A stretch of 64,000 nucleotides of DNA from Hymenobacter artigasi (GTDB lineage Bacteria; Bacteroidota; Bacteroidia; Cytophagales; Hymenobacteraceae): NCBI RefSeq assembly GCF_012275535.1, contig NZ_JAAVTK010000003.1:1-64000 (forward strand). Direction: 5' to 3'. The position numbers and the translations under genes are program-made. The notes beneath the pieces are model-generated. The model was not told the origin of the DNA, did no database searches, and saw nothing but the letters and a program-made list of their open reading frames with translations. This document shows, one piece after another, positions 1 to 8,532 of this stretch (position 1 is the stretch's first letter; every line of letters starts with the position of its first letter).

Positions 1-121
1 GGGCCCGGGGGTTTACCCGCCGGGGGCGGGCGCGGTCGCTTTTGGTTTTATTTGTGATTCCCTTTTTGTTGGGGCCCCCCCCCCCCCCCGCCCGGCCGGG
101 CTTTTTGCTGGCGCGGGTGAC
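1..121. other. contig-edge sequence, low complexity
   Basis: No gene is visible. A C homopolymer of about 15 bases lies near 75-89, next to G-rich and T-rich runs. A short GC hairpin followed by Ts (about 91-108) could terminate rightward transcription. The composition is unlike the rest of the window and suggests an assembly edge of doubtful base accuracy. Confidence 0.5.
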
Positions 122-1597
122 CTAGTAGGCGCGGGCGAAGTAGGCGCGGCGCGGGCTAGGCTTGCCCGTGACCATGCATATGCCCTCTTCATCGGCCTCG
201 TTCAGGGGCAGGCAGCGCACGGTGGCTTTGGTTTCCTCCTTAATGCGCTCTTCGGTTTCGGAAGTACCGTCGTAGTGGGCCAGCAGGAAGCCGGGCTCCT
301 CGTCCAGCATCCGCTTGAACTCGTCGTAGCTATCCACGCGGGTGGTGTGGGTGGCGCGGAAATTTTTGGCGCGCTCGTAGATGTTAGTCTGGATGTCGGT
401 GAGCAGCTGGTCCACGCTGGCCACGATATCGGCCAGGGGCAGGCTCATTTTCTCTTTGGTATCGCGGCGCACCACTTCCACCATGCCGGCGTCGAGGTCG
501 CGTGCGCCGATGGCCAGGCGCACGGGCACGCCCTTCAGCTCCCACTCGGCAAACTTGAAGCCCGGGCGCTCGGTGTCGCGGGCGTCCAGCTTCACCGAAA
601 TGCCCCGGGCAATCAGGCCCATCTGGATGGGTTTGATGCGCTCTAGCAGGGCATCGAGCTCACCGGTTTTGTAGATGGGAATGATGACCACCTGGATGGG
701 GGCCAGCTTGGGTGGCAGCACCAGGCCTTCGTCGTCGGAGTGGGCCATCACGAGGGCACCCATCAGGCGTGTGCTCACGCCCCAGCTGGTGCCCCATACG
801 TATTCGCGCACGCCTTCCTTATTAGCAAACTGCACATCGAACGCCTTGGCAAAATTCTGGCCCAGGAAGTGGCTGGTGCCGGCCTGCAGGGCTTTGCCGT
901 CCTGCATCAGCGCCTCAATACAATAGGTATCCTCGGCGCCGGCGAATCGCTCGTTGGGAGTTTTCACGCCCTTCACCACGGGCAGGGCCATGTGTTCCTC
1001 GGCAAACTCGGCGTACACGTCGAGCATCTGGCGGGTCTCGGCCACGGCTTCCTCGGCGGTGGCGTGGGCCGTGTGGCCCTCCTGCCACAGGAACTCGGCG
1101 GTGCGCAGAAACAGGCGGGTGCGCATTTCCCAGCGCACCACGTTGGCCCACTGGTTGATGAGCAGCGGCAGGTCGCGGTAGCTCTGCACCCAGTTCTTAT
1201 ACGTGCTCCAGATGATGGCCTCCGAAGTGGGGCGCACCACCAACTCTTCTTCGAGCTTGGCGTTGGGGTCGACGCGCAGCTTGCCGGGGCGGTCGGGGTC
1301 GGTCTGGAGGCGGTAGTGGGTTACCACGGCGCACTCTTTGGCGAAGCCTTCGGCGTTTTTTTCTTCGGCCTCAAAAAGGCTTTTGGGTACGAAGAGCGGG
1401 AAGTAAGCATTTTCGTGGCCGGTGCGCTTGAACATATCGTCCAATTGGCGCTGCATTTTTTCCCAGATGGCGTAGCCGTAGGGTTTAATGACCATGCAGC
1501 CGCGCACGGCAGAGTTTTCGGCCAGGCCGGCGCGCTTCACTAACTCGTTGTACCAGAGTGAATAATCTTCCTGGCGGGTAGGCAACTTTTTGCTCAT
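122..1597 (-). CDS. proS: prolyl-tRNA synthetase
   Basis: Class II aminoacyl-tRNA synthetase that charges tRNA-Pro in the cytoplasm. The 491-residue length and lack of an inserted editing domain match the short archaeal/eukaryote-like ProRS found in Bacteroidota, not the ~570-residue E. coli type. Visible family signatures are VRPTSE in motif 1/2 territory, RWE followed by [16 protein letters not shown] (motif 2), and a C-terminus ending ARAY as in this subfamily. The ATG at 1597 ([13 protein letters not shown]) is chosen because homologues start there; a nearby ATG at 1606 is also possible, and a longer reading up to 1681 adds only non-family sequence. It is divergent from the lipoprotein gene at 1862. 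Confidence 0.95.
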   Translation of the reverse strand: MSKKLPTRQEDYSLWYNELVKRAGLAENSAVRGCMVIKPYGYAIWEKMQRQLDDMFKRTGHENAYFPLFVPKSLFEAEEKNAEGFAKECAVVTHYRLQTDPDRPGKLRVDPNAKLEEELVVRPTSEAIIWSTYKNWVQSYRDLPLLINQWANVVRWEMRTRLFLRTAEFLWQEGHTAHATAEEAVAETRQMLDVYAEFAEEHMALPVVKGVKTPNERFAGAEDTYCIEALMQDGKALQAGTSHFLGQNFAKAFDVQFANKEGVREYVWGTSWGVSTRLMGALVMAHSDDEGLVLPPKLAPIQVVIIPIYKTGELDALLERIKPIQMGLIARGISVKLDARDTERPGFKFAEWELKGVPVRLAIGARDLDAGMVEVVRRDTKEKMSLPLADIVASVDQLLTDIQTNIYERAKNFRATHTTRVDSYDEFKRMLDEEPGFLLAHYDGTSETEERIKEETKATVRCLPLNEADEEGICMVTGKPSPRRAYFARAY

Positions 1598-1861
1598 GGG
1601 AGGCATCTTAGGGGTAATTGAAAAAGTTCCCGGTTTTGGTACAGGATTTGAGTTGACCTTGGGGCACCGTTTCGGGGTCAAATTACGTTATTAAAGTGCG
1701 GACCTCCTTGCGGAAGCTCTTTGCGCGGGCAGGGGCAGCAGTCAGCTTAAATCTCCCTTATTTTAGCCGGCTGGGTCCTGATTTCTAGTCGCTTCATCCT
1801 GCTTCCATCGTATAGGTCGTTACTTTACATAAAGCCTTCCCATCCTTATCTTTTTTCAATC

Positions 1862-3328
1862 ATGAGAAACCTGCTCACCGCCTGTTTGCCCGCTTTGGCC
1901 CTGTTTGCGCTGGGCGGCTGTGCGGGTACTTCGGCCCTCACGTCGTCGGAAGACGACGGGGTCTATTATTCGTCGAAAGACCGTACTACGGCCGTCGTCA
2001 GCACTGCTCCGGCCCAGGCCGCCAACAGTGAGGAGGCGAACCCGGACTACAACGGCGGCTCCAGCAATTCGCCGTCGGCCCGGCAGGGTTCCGGCTCCGA
2101 CCAGTATTACGACAACACCTATACCTACATGCGTGGCGCGCCCGGCTACGGGGGCTCAACGAGCTACTATGGCCCGGGCCTGAACTCCTATTCTCCCTAT
2201 AGCCCCTACACCAGCCTGAGCTATGGCGGCGGGGCCTATGGCTACGGCGGCTACGACCCTTTTTATAGTTCCTTCGGCAGCCCATTTGGCTACAGTCCTT
2301 ACGGCTATGGCTCGGGTCTGAGCATCAGCTTTGGCTTTGGCCGCTCGTTTGGATATGGCGGCTACGGCGGCTATGGTTACAGCCCGTTTGGCTACGGTGG
2401 ATATGGCGGCTATAGCCCATTTGGCTACGGCTACGGCGGCTTTGGCGGCTATGACCCCTTCTACTACAGCAGCCCCCTTTATGGCGGCTACTATGGCCGG
2501 AACTACTATGGCGGCGGTGGCTATTATGGCGGCGGGGGCTACTACGGCAACAACTACAACAGCGGCTATTATAGCAACGGCGGCGACCGGGGCACCCGCA
2601 ACTACGGCAGCCACCGCACCGACCGGGCTTCGGATGGCCGGCATTCGTCGGGCATCGTGGGCAGCACGCCGGGCAACCCCAACCCCGGCGCGCCGAATGG
2701 CGGCGGCCGCGTTCGCAGTGAGCGGGTTACGTCGAACACACCCGAGTCGATGCCCATGGGCACGGCCGATGCTGTGGGCCGCACCCGGAGCGAAGCCGCT
2801 TCGCAACCCATGCGGGCCAACGACTCCTACAACCAGCCCCGCAACATGGACGGCCAGCCGCGCTACCGCAACATGGACCCGGCCACGAACATGCAGCCGG
2901 CAATTGGCGATGCTTCGGGGCAGGGCCGGATAATGCGTGACGACGGCCGGGGCCGGGCGCGCAACATGGAGGCCCAGCCGCAGAATAGCGGCCAGATGCA
3001 GCCCGCCGCAGTGCCACAGGAAGGCCAGCGCCGGCGCGGGGGCTTCTTCCAGAACGTATTTGGCGAGCCCACCAATAACAACAGCAACGGCCAGGCGGCC
3101 GAGCAGCCCCGCCAACGCTATGAGCAGCCCCGGCAGCAGCGGGCGTATGAGCAACCTCAGCAGCGCACCTACGAACAGCCTCAGCAACGCTCCTACGAAC
3201 AACCCCAGCAACGCTCCTACGAGCAGCCTCAGCAGCGCTCTTACAGCCAGCCTTCCTATTCATCCCCATCGCAGAGCGGTGGCGGTGGTGGCGGAGGTGG
3301 TGGCGGCGGCCGTGGTCGTGGCGAGTAA
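1862..3328 (+). CDS. Gly/Tyr-rich repetitive lipoprotein
   Basis: 488 residues with a lipoprotein signal peptide (lipobox LGGC near residue 20), so probably anchored to a membrane outside the cytoplasm. Residues ~90-250 are dominated by GYGG, SPFGYG and YYGGGG units, giving an extreme Gly/Tyr/Ser composition of silk-like or prion-like type. The middle is Asn/Arg/Pro-rich and unstructured. Near the C-terminus a 24-base tandem repeat (about 3108-3250) encodes copies of YEQPQQR followed by S or T, and the protein ends in a poly-Gly tract and GRGRGE. No enzymatic domain is recognised. The region invites antisense open frames, which are composition artefacts. A structural or adhesive surface role is only inference. 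Confidence 0.75.
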   Translation: MRNLLTACLPALALFALGGCAGTSALTSSEDDGVYYSSKDRTTAVVSTAPAQAANSEEANPDYNGGSSNSPSARQGSGSDQYYDNTYTYMRGAPGYGGSTSYYGPGLNSYSPYSPYTSLSYGGGAYGYGGYDPFYSSFGSPFGYSPYGYGSGLSISFGFGRSFGYGGYGGYGYSPFGYGGYGGYSPFGYGYGGFGGYDPFYYSSPLYGGYYGRNYYGGGGYYGGGGYYGNNYNSGYYSNGGDRGTRNYGSHRTDRASDGRHSSGIVGSTPGNPNPGAPNGGGRVRSERVTSNTPESMPMGTADAVGRTRSEAASQPMRANDSYNQPRNMDGQPRYRNMDPATNMQPAIGDASGQGRIMRDDGRGRARNMEAQPQNSGQMQPAAVPQEGQRRRGGFFQNVFGEPTNNNSNGQAAEQPRQRYEQPRQQRAYEQPQQRTYEQPQQRSYEQPQQRSYEQPQQRSYSQPSYSSPSQSGGGGGGGGGGGRGRGE

Positions 3329-3365
3329 TTTTCCGCCTGTGGTTTCTGCATAAAGAATTTCCAGT

Positions 3366-3393
3366 GAGCCGGCCGAACGGCCGGCTCCTTTTC
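3366..3393 (+). terminator. rho-independent terminator
   Basis: Perfect 10-base stem (GAGCCGGCCG / CGGCCGGCTC) with a two-base AA loop followed by CTTTTCTT, between the Gly/Tyr-rich lipoprotein gene and the FadL-like gene. Confidence 0.75.
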
Positions 3394-3403
3394 TTCCTAC
3401 ACT

Positions 3404-5014
3404 ATGAAAAAACGGATTATCTGGCTTAGCCTGGCCCTCGTAGCAGGGCAGGCAGGCCACGCCTTTGCCCAGGATGCCAGCGATGCCCTGCGCTATTCCC
3501 GCCTGCAGTTTGGCGGCACGGCCCGCACGCAGGCCATTGGGGGGGCCAATGTGGCCCTGGGAGCCGACTTTGGTAACCTCACCAGCAACCCGGCCGGGCT
3601 GGGCCTGTTTCAGAAATCGGAGGTGCACCTAACGCCTGGCATTGGCATTGGGCAGAGCGACAGCCGCGTTGATGGCGGCACGGGAGCAGCCCAGAACGAA
3701 GCAAGGAACAGCTTCCACATTGGCAGCGCCGGCGCGGTGTTTGCCACCCGCCGGCCCGATAATGACCAGACCAGCAACTGGCGGGGCGGGGCTTTTGCCC
3801 TGGGCTTCACTCGGCTGGCCGACTTCAACACGGGCTTCCGCTACGGCAATACCCTCAGCAACCGCACGGTGAACGGCTACAACCTGACCGGCGACGACCA
3901 GTCGTACCTGGCTTCGCTGCGCCGCACGGTGGGTTTCGATGGCTACACGCAGGCTGATATCGACAAAATACGGGCCGACAGGAAGACCGGCCAATACTCC
4001 TCCCTCAATCGTCTTGCAGATGGAGCCTACCTTACTGACATTGCCAAAGACCGTAACGGCAACGACCTCGGCGTGGCCTCTACTACGCGCAAGGGGCCAA
4101 TCGGGCAGGCGGGCAGTGTGATTTCGCGGGGCTCGGTGTCGCAGTTCGACCTGGGCTACGGTGCCAACTACCGCGACCGGCTTTACCTGGGCCTGGGCGT
4201 GGGCATTGTGAGCTCGAACTTTACCCAGACCCGCAATTATACCGAAACCGAAACCGATGCCACCACTCACCTCAGCGACTACACGCTGCACGATGAGCTG
4301 AGAACCACCGGCACCGGCCTCAACGCCCGCATCGGGGCCATTTACCGGGCTACGGACGCGCTGCGCTTCGGGGCTTCTATCCAAACGCCCACGTTCATGC
4401 GCCTCACCGACAATTACAGCGCGGCCTTTACCACGACGTTTACGGCGCAGGGCAACGATGTGGTGGCGACTTCGCTCCCCACGGGCCCGGTGGGCGTGAA
4501 AGTGCTCGACCAGGCGTTTCCGCTCTATGCCTACACCATCACCACCCCTTTCCGGGCCAATGGCGGCGTGGCCTACACCCTGGGCAAGCTCGGGTTTATT
4601 TCGGGCGATGTGGAGTACGTGGGCTACGGCCAGGCGCGGCTGCACAACGACTCGCAGGACGGCAACGGCGACAACTATTCCTTCGCCGCCGAAAACAGCG
4701 ACATTCAGGCCAGCTACAAGAATACGGTCAATATCCGCGTTGGGGCCGAGGGCCGCTTCGATGTATTCCGGGTGCGCGCCGGCTATGCCCGCTACGGCGA
4801 CCCGTACAAAATTGACAGCAACAACGAGCGGGCGCAGAACTTCTACACCCTGGGGGCCGGGCTGCGGCAGGGCAATTTCTTCCTGGACCTGGCCGGCGTC
4901 TACACCCAGCTCAACCAGTACCACACCCCCTACGACCTGGGCGGCTACGAGCCGCTGGTGAAAGTGAACAACACCCGCTTCACCACCAGTGTCACGGCCG
5001 GCATCACGTTCTAA
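3404..5014 (+). CDS. FadL/OmpP1-type outer membrane transport protein
   Basis: 536-residue outer-membrane beta-barrel. It has a classical signal peptide ending AFAQ, then the N-terminal plug-like region typical of Bacteroidota OMPP1/FadL/TodX proteins (FGGTARTQAIGGANVALGADFGNLTSNPAGLGLF). The rest alternates aromatic and polar residues as in beta-strands and ends in SVTAGITF with a terminal Phe, the usual outer-membrane insertion signal. The family imports hydrophobic compounds such as fatty acids; the substrate here cannot be told. It starts 10 bases after a terminator hairpin and is followed by a strong bidirectional terminator. Confidence 0.85.
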   Translation: MKKRIIWLSLALVAGQAGHAFAQDASDALRYSRLQFGGTARTQAIGGANVALGADFGNLTSNPAGLGLFQKSEVHLTPGIGIGQSDSRVDGGTGAAQNEARNSFHIGSAGAVFATRRPDNDQTSNWRGGAFALGFTRLADFNTGFRYGNTLSNRTVNGYNLTGDDQSYLASLRRTVGFDGYTQADIDKIRADRKTGQYSSLNRLADGAYLTDIAKDRNGNDLGVASTTRKGPIGQAGSVISRGSVSQFDLGYGANYRDRLYLGLGVGIVSSNFTQTRNYTETETDATTHLSDYTLHDELRTTGTGLNARIGAIYRATDALRFGASIQTPTFMRLTDNYSAAFTTTFTAQGNDVVATSLPTGPVGVKVLDQAFPLYAYTITTPFRANGGVAYTLGKLGFISGDVEYVGYGQARLHNDSQDGNGDNYSFAAENSDIQASYKNTVNIRVGAEGRFDVFRVRAGYARYGDPYKIDSNNERAQNFYTLGAGLRQGNFFLDLAGVYTQLNQYHTPYDLGGYEPLVKVNNTRFTTSVTAGITF

Positions 5015-5033
5015 GCAAGCTGCCAAACACGCC

Positions 5034-5070
5034 AAAAAAGGGCTGCTCCATATCGGAGCAGCCCTTTTTA
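5034..5070. terminator. bidirectional terminator
   Basis: Ten-base perfect stem GGGCTGCTCC / GGAGCAGCCC with a five-base loop, flanked by an A run on the left and a T run on the right, between convergent genes ending at 5014 and 5087. It can terminate both. Confidence 0.85.
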
Positions 5071-5086
5071 TTGGCCTGCGGCTACG

Positions 5087-6109
5087 CTACTTCTGCACCC
5101 GCACGGAGCAAATCATCACCGGGGCCGAACCCGGCACGAGGTCGGAGATGAGCAGCAGGCCGTAGCGCACGGTGGTGCCCTCGGTGATTTTGAAGGCCAG
5201 CACCTGGCCTTTGCTCAGCGCACCGGTGTAGAAGGAGTTGGGCGAGTAGGCAGTGCTGTTGGTGGTGTAGCTGGTGGTGAAATCGGTGGCGACGGTCTTG
5301 CTGAACTGGTCGCTGCTGATTGTGGTGAGGCGCAGGCCGGTGGCGCGGCGGGTGGCCCAGGCGGCGGGCAGCGTGCACACGGTATCGGCGGTGTTGGCGG
5401 GCGCTACCAGGCCCACCGTGGTACCCGTGCCGCCCGACACGCAAATCAGGTCCACCAGATTCTGGTTGGCCGCCACGGAGCGCTCCTGATTCAGCACCGC
5501 GTACTTGGGCAGCTGCAGGCCGTATTGCAGGTTGAGGAATACACGGCTGCGGTCGCGCACGCCCTTGGCTACCACCGCCCGGCGCGGCACCGGCCGCAGC
5601 ACCATGGTGTAGCTATGAAACAGGGCCGCCGAATCGGCTTTGCGCACCGTGAGGCGGTAGGCGCGGGTGGCCGAGGCCTGGGCCACATCGGTAGCAGTGT
5701 ACTGCCACAGCTCGGTGCCGGAAGTGGCGCGGGCCGAAAACTGATTAACGAAAAGCGTTTCGCTGATGGAGTGGCCGTTGGTATTGCCTACCTGCGGCGC
5801 AATCAGCGAGTCGAGGTAGGTGATTTCCTGCTTAGCAGGCGCGTTTTTGGGTTCGAAGGACGACAGGGGCACCGGGTAGGTGATGGGCTGAAGGCCGGGG
5901 TCATACGTCACCTTGATGGTCAGGCGCTTGAGCATATTGTCGTTGCCCACGGCATAGGCCCGGGTAGTGAGCGTATCGTTCGGCTGCACGGTCTTGTTGC
6001 TGGAAGTCAGCGTGGAAATACCAACAAAATCAAGCTGGACCGGGCGAGCGGTTTTGGAGCAGGAGGCCAGCAGCACGGGCAGGCAAAGCAACAGGAGGCG
6101 AACACGCAT
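5087..6109 (-). CDS. lipoprotein of unknown function
   Basis: 340 residues with a signal peptide and lipobox (LLASCSK, Cys at ~17), so an exported lipoprotein. The body is rich in Thr, Ser and Val and looks like all-beta sequence, possibly one or two Ig-like domains (conserved-looking strand patterns such as LTIKVTYDPGLQPITYPVP). Two regions contain cysteines (LICVSGG, TVCTLP) and the C-terminus has MICSVRV, so disulfides are possible outside the cytoplasm. No catalytic motif is seen and I do not recognise the family beyond lipoproteins common in Bacteroidota. A strong promoter lies directly before the ATG, leaving an almost leaderless mRNA. Confidence 0.7.
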   Translation of the reverse strand: MRVRLLLLCLPVLLASCSKTARPVQLDFVGISTLTSSNKTVQPNDTLTTRAYAVGNDNMLKRLTIKVTYDPGLQPITYPVPLSSFEPKNAPAKQEITYLDSLIAPQVGNTNGHSISETLFVNQFSARATSGTELWQYTATDVAQASATRAYRLTVRKADSAALFHSYTMVLRPVPRRAVVAKGVRDRSRVFLNLQYGLQLPKYAVLNQERSVAANQNLVDLICVSGGTGTTVGLVAPANTADTVCTLPAAWATRRATGLRLTTISSDQFSKTVATDFTTSYTTNSTAYSPNSFYTGALSKGQVLAFKITEGTTVRYGLLLISDLVPGSAPVMICSVRVQK

Positions 6110-6113
6110 AATG

Positions 6114-6141
6114 CAAAGGTAACGGGGGCTACGGCCTGCAA
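6114..6141 (-). promoter_or_regulatory. Bacteroidota-type promoter of the 5087-6109 lipoprotein gene
   Basis: On the minus strand TTG (6141-6139), a 17-base spacer and TACCTTTG (6121-6114) match the TTG/TAnnTTTG consensus. The ATG begins four bases after the -7 box, so the transcript would have little or no leader. Confidence 0.6.
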
Positions 6142-6160
6142 CAGTGCTGCCGCCGAATGT

Positions 6161-6168
6161 TACCTTTA
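6161..6168 (+). promoter_or_regulatory. candidate -7 box upstream of the DPP IV gene
   Basis: TACCTTTA, one mismatch from TAnnTTTG, 43 bases before the ATG at 6212. No clear -33 element is seen. Confidence 0.35.
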
Positions 6169-6211
6169 ACGCTCAGTTCCCATCCTTATTTCGATTTTGT
6201 CCTTATTTCCT

Positions 6212-8446
6212 ATGCGTTTACGCTTTTTAGCCCTGGCGGCCCTGCTGGCCGCCAATGGCCCGGCCCTGGTGCCCGGCCTCACCCCTACCCTCGCCCACGC
6301 GCAGCAGAAGCTGCCCCTGACCTTAGAAGACATCTGGGCCAAGCCCACGTTTCGCTCGGCCTCGGTGCCGGGTTTCAACTGGATGAACGACGGCCGCTAC
6401 TACTCGGCGCTGGACAACGGCAGCCTGGTGCAGTACGAAGTGACCACCGGCAAAGCCGTGCAAACCCTAGTAACCGCCGCCGAGCTGGAGCTGGCCGGCG
6501 CGGCGCTCAAAGTCGATGGCTACTCCTTCAATGCCAACGAGCAGAAAATCCTGTTCACCACGGGCACTGAGCCCATTTACCGGCGCAGCGCCCGCGCCAG
6601 CTACTACGTGTTCGACCGCGGCACCAAGAAGCTGACGCCGCTGAGCGCCGGCGGCAAGCAGGGCTACGCCACGTTCTCGCCCGACGGCCAGCGCGTGGCC
6701 TTCACCCGCGACAACAACGTGTACGTGACCGACCTGGCCACGATGCAGGAAACCGCCGTGACCACGAATGGCCTGAAAAACAACATCATCAACGGCTCGG
6801 CCGACTGGGTGTACGAAGAGGAGTTTGGCTTCGCGCAAGGCTTTTTCTGGTCGCCGGACAGCAAGCAAATTGCTTTTTACACCTTCGACGAAAGCCAGGT
6901 GCCCGAGTACGACATGCAGGAATGGGGCGGGCTTTATCCCAAGGAATACCGCTTCAAATACCCCAAGGCCGGCGAGAAAAACTCGGTGGTACTGGTGAGC
7001 AGCTACGACGTGGCCAGCGCCCGCACCACCAAAATGGACGTGGGCCCCGTGGCCGACCAGTACATCCCGCGCGTGCAGTGGACGCGGGTGCCCAACACGC
7101 TCAGCATTCAGCGCCTCAACCGCTTGCAGAACAAGCTCGAAATTCTGCACGGCGATGCCACCACCGGCAAGACCAAGGTGGTGCTCACGGACACCAACCC
7201 CGCCTACGTCGAGATAAACGACGATTTGAACTACCTCGAAGGCGGCAAGCAGTTCCTGTTCACCAGCGAAAAGGACGGTTACCAGCACCTCTACCTGCAC
7301 GACATGGACGGCAAGCCCGTGCGCCAGCTCACGAAGGGCAACTGGGAGATTTCGGCCATCAACGGCTTCGATGCCAAAACCGGCTTCGTGTACTACACCA
7401 GCACCGAAGGCTCGGCCCTGCAGCGCCACCTCTATCGCGTGAACCTGAGTGGCAAAGGCAAAGAGCGCATCAGCGAAAACGGCCCGGGCACCGACGTGGT
7501 GAATATGAGCCCCGACACGAAGTATTTCCTGAACGTGCACTCGGCGGCGGGCGTGCCGGCCGTGACCAGCCTGCGCGAAGGCGGCACCGGCAAGCTGGTG
7601 AAAACCCTGGAGGACAACGCCAAGCTAAAGCAAACCCTGACGCAGTACGACCTGGGCAAACTCGAATTCATCACCTTCAAAACCACCGAAGGCGTGGAGC
7701 TGAACGCCTGGATGATAAAGCCCAGCAACTTCGACCCCGCCAAAAAATACCCCGTGCTGATGCACGTGTACGGCGGCCCCAGCTTCGGTAGCAGCAGCAC
7801 CCAAACGGTGCTGGATAACACCGGCGGCGGCACGGCCCTCACCAACTACCTCTGGCACCAGATGCTGGCCGAGAAGGGCTACATTGTGGTTTCGGTGGAA
7901 AACCGGGGCACCTCGGGCCGGGGCTCGGCCTTCCGCAAGGCCACGTATGCCAATTTGGGCAAGCTCGAAACCATCGACCAGGGCGAAGGCGCCAAGTACC
8001 TGGCCACGCTGCCCTACGTCGATAAATCCCGCATCGGCATCTGGGGCTGGAGCTACGGCGGCTACATGACCTCGCTGGCCATGACCAAAAACGCCGACCT
8101 CTTCAAGATGGGCATTGCCGTGGCCCCGGTCACAAACTGGCGCTACTACGACACCGTGTACACGGAGCGCTACCTGAAAACGCCCCAGGAAAACCCCGGC
8201 GGCTACGACGACAACTCGCCCGTGCAGTTTGCCCAGAACATGCGCGGCAAGTTCCTGCTCGTGCACGGCACCGGCGACGACAACGTGCATTTTCAGAACT
8301 CCATCGCCTTCGTCGATGCCCTCATCAAGGCCAACAAGGACTACCAGACGCTATACTACCCCAACCGTAACCACGGCATTTCGGGTGGCAATACGCGTCT
8401 GCACCTCTACCGCCAGATGACGAATTTCGTGCTGCAGAATCTGTAG
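6212..8446 (+). CDS. dipeptidyl peptidase IV family serine peptidase (S9B)
   Basis: 744-residue secreted exopeptidase that removes N-terminal dipeptides, usually X-Pro. A signal peptide (to LAHAQQ) precedes an eight-bladed beta-propeller region (~residues 90-480), followed by an alpha/beta-hydrolase catalytic domain. The nucleophile is Ser614 in GWSYGG; the acid is Asp689 or Asp690 in GTGDDNVHF and the base His721 in NRNHGI. Spacing matches mammalian DPP IV. The Glu pair that binds the substrate amino terminus is visible as VYEEEFGF. It probably acts in the periplasm or at the surface in peptide use. The ATG at 6212 is chosen because it begins the signal peptide. Confidence 0.95.
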   Translation: MRLRFLALAALLAANGPALVPGLTPTLAHAQQKLPLTLEDIWAKPTFRSASVPGFNWMNDGRYYSALDNGSLVQYEVTTGKAVQTLVTAAELELAGAALKVDGYSFNANEQKILFTTGTEPIYRRSARASYYVFDRGTKKLTPLSAGGKQGYATFSPDGQRVAFTRDNNVYVTDLATMQETAVTTNGLKNNIINGSADWVYEEEFGFAQGFFWSPDSKQIAFYTFDESQVPEYDMQEWGGLYPKEYRFKYPKAGEKNSVVLVSSYDVASARTTKMDVGPVADQYIPRVQWTRVPNTLSIQRLNRLQNKLEILHGDATTGKTKVVLTDTNPAYVEINDDLNYLEGGKQFLFTSEKDGYQHLYLHDMDGKPVRQLTKGNWEISAINGFDAKTGFVYYTSTEGSALQRHLYRVNLSGKGKERISENGPGTDVVNMSPDTKYFLNVHSAAGVPAVTSLREGGTGKLVKTLEDNAKLKQTLTQYDLGKLEFITFKTTEGVELNAWMIKPSNFDPAKKYPVLMHVYGGPSFGSSSTQTVLDNTGGGTALTNYLWHQMLAEKGYIVVSVENRGTSGRGSAFRKATYANLGKLETIDQGEGAKYLATLPYVDKSRIGIWGWSYGGYMTSLAMTKNADLFKMGIAVAPVTNWRYYDTVYTERYLKTPQENPGGYDDNSPVQFAQNMRGKFLLVHGTGDDNVHFQNSIAFVDALIKANKDYQTLYYPNRNHGISGGNTRLHLYRQMTNFVLQNL

Positions 8447-8457
8447 TCGAACCATCC

Positions 8458-8520
8458 CGAAAAGTAGTGGCCCGGTGCCGCCTCGCAGAGTTGCGGGCGG
8501 CACCGGGCCACTACTTTTCG
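8458..8520. repeat. long inverted repeat between convergent genes
   Basis: Perfect 25-base arms (8458-8482 and 8496-8520) around a 13-base loop; the stem core is GGCCCGGTGCCGCC. It fills most of the gap between the convergent DPP IV and T9SS-cargo genes and probably terminates both. It is one of the set of long palindromes found throughout the window. Confidence 0.85.
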
Positions 8521-8532
8521 ATGGGTTGCAGG

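Noticed and set aside
2156-3211. Long minus-strand open frame opposite the Gly/Tyr-rich lipoprotein (351 codons)
   Set aside because: It is antisense to a gene with a good signal peptide; its translation is Ala/Val/Ile-rich low complexity produced by GC-rich repeats.
3629-5035. 468-codon minus-strand frame opposite the FadL-like gene
   Set aside because: Shadow of a GC-rich gene; no domain, and the plus-strand protein is clearly real.
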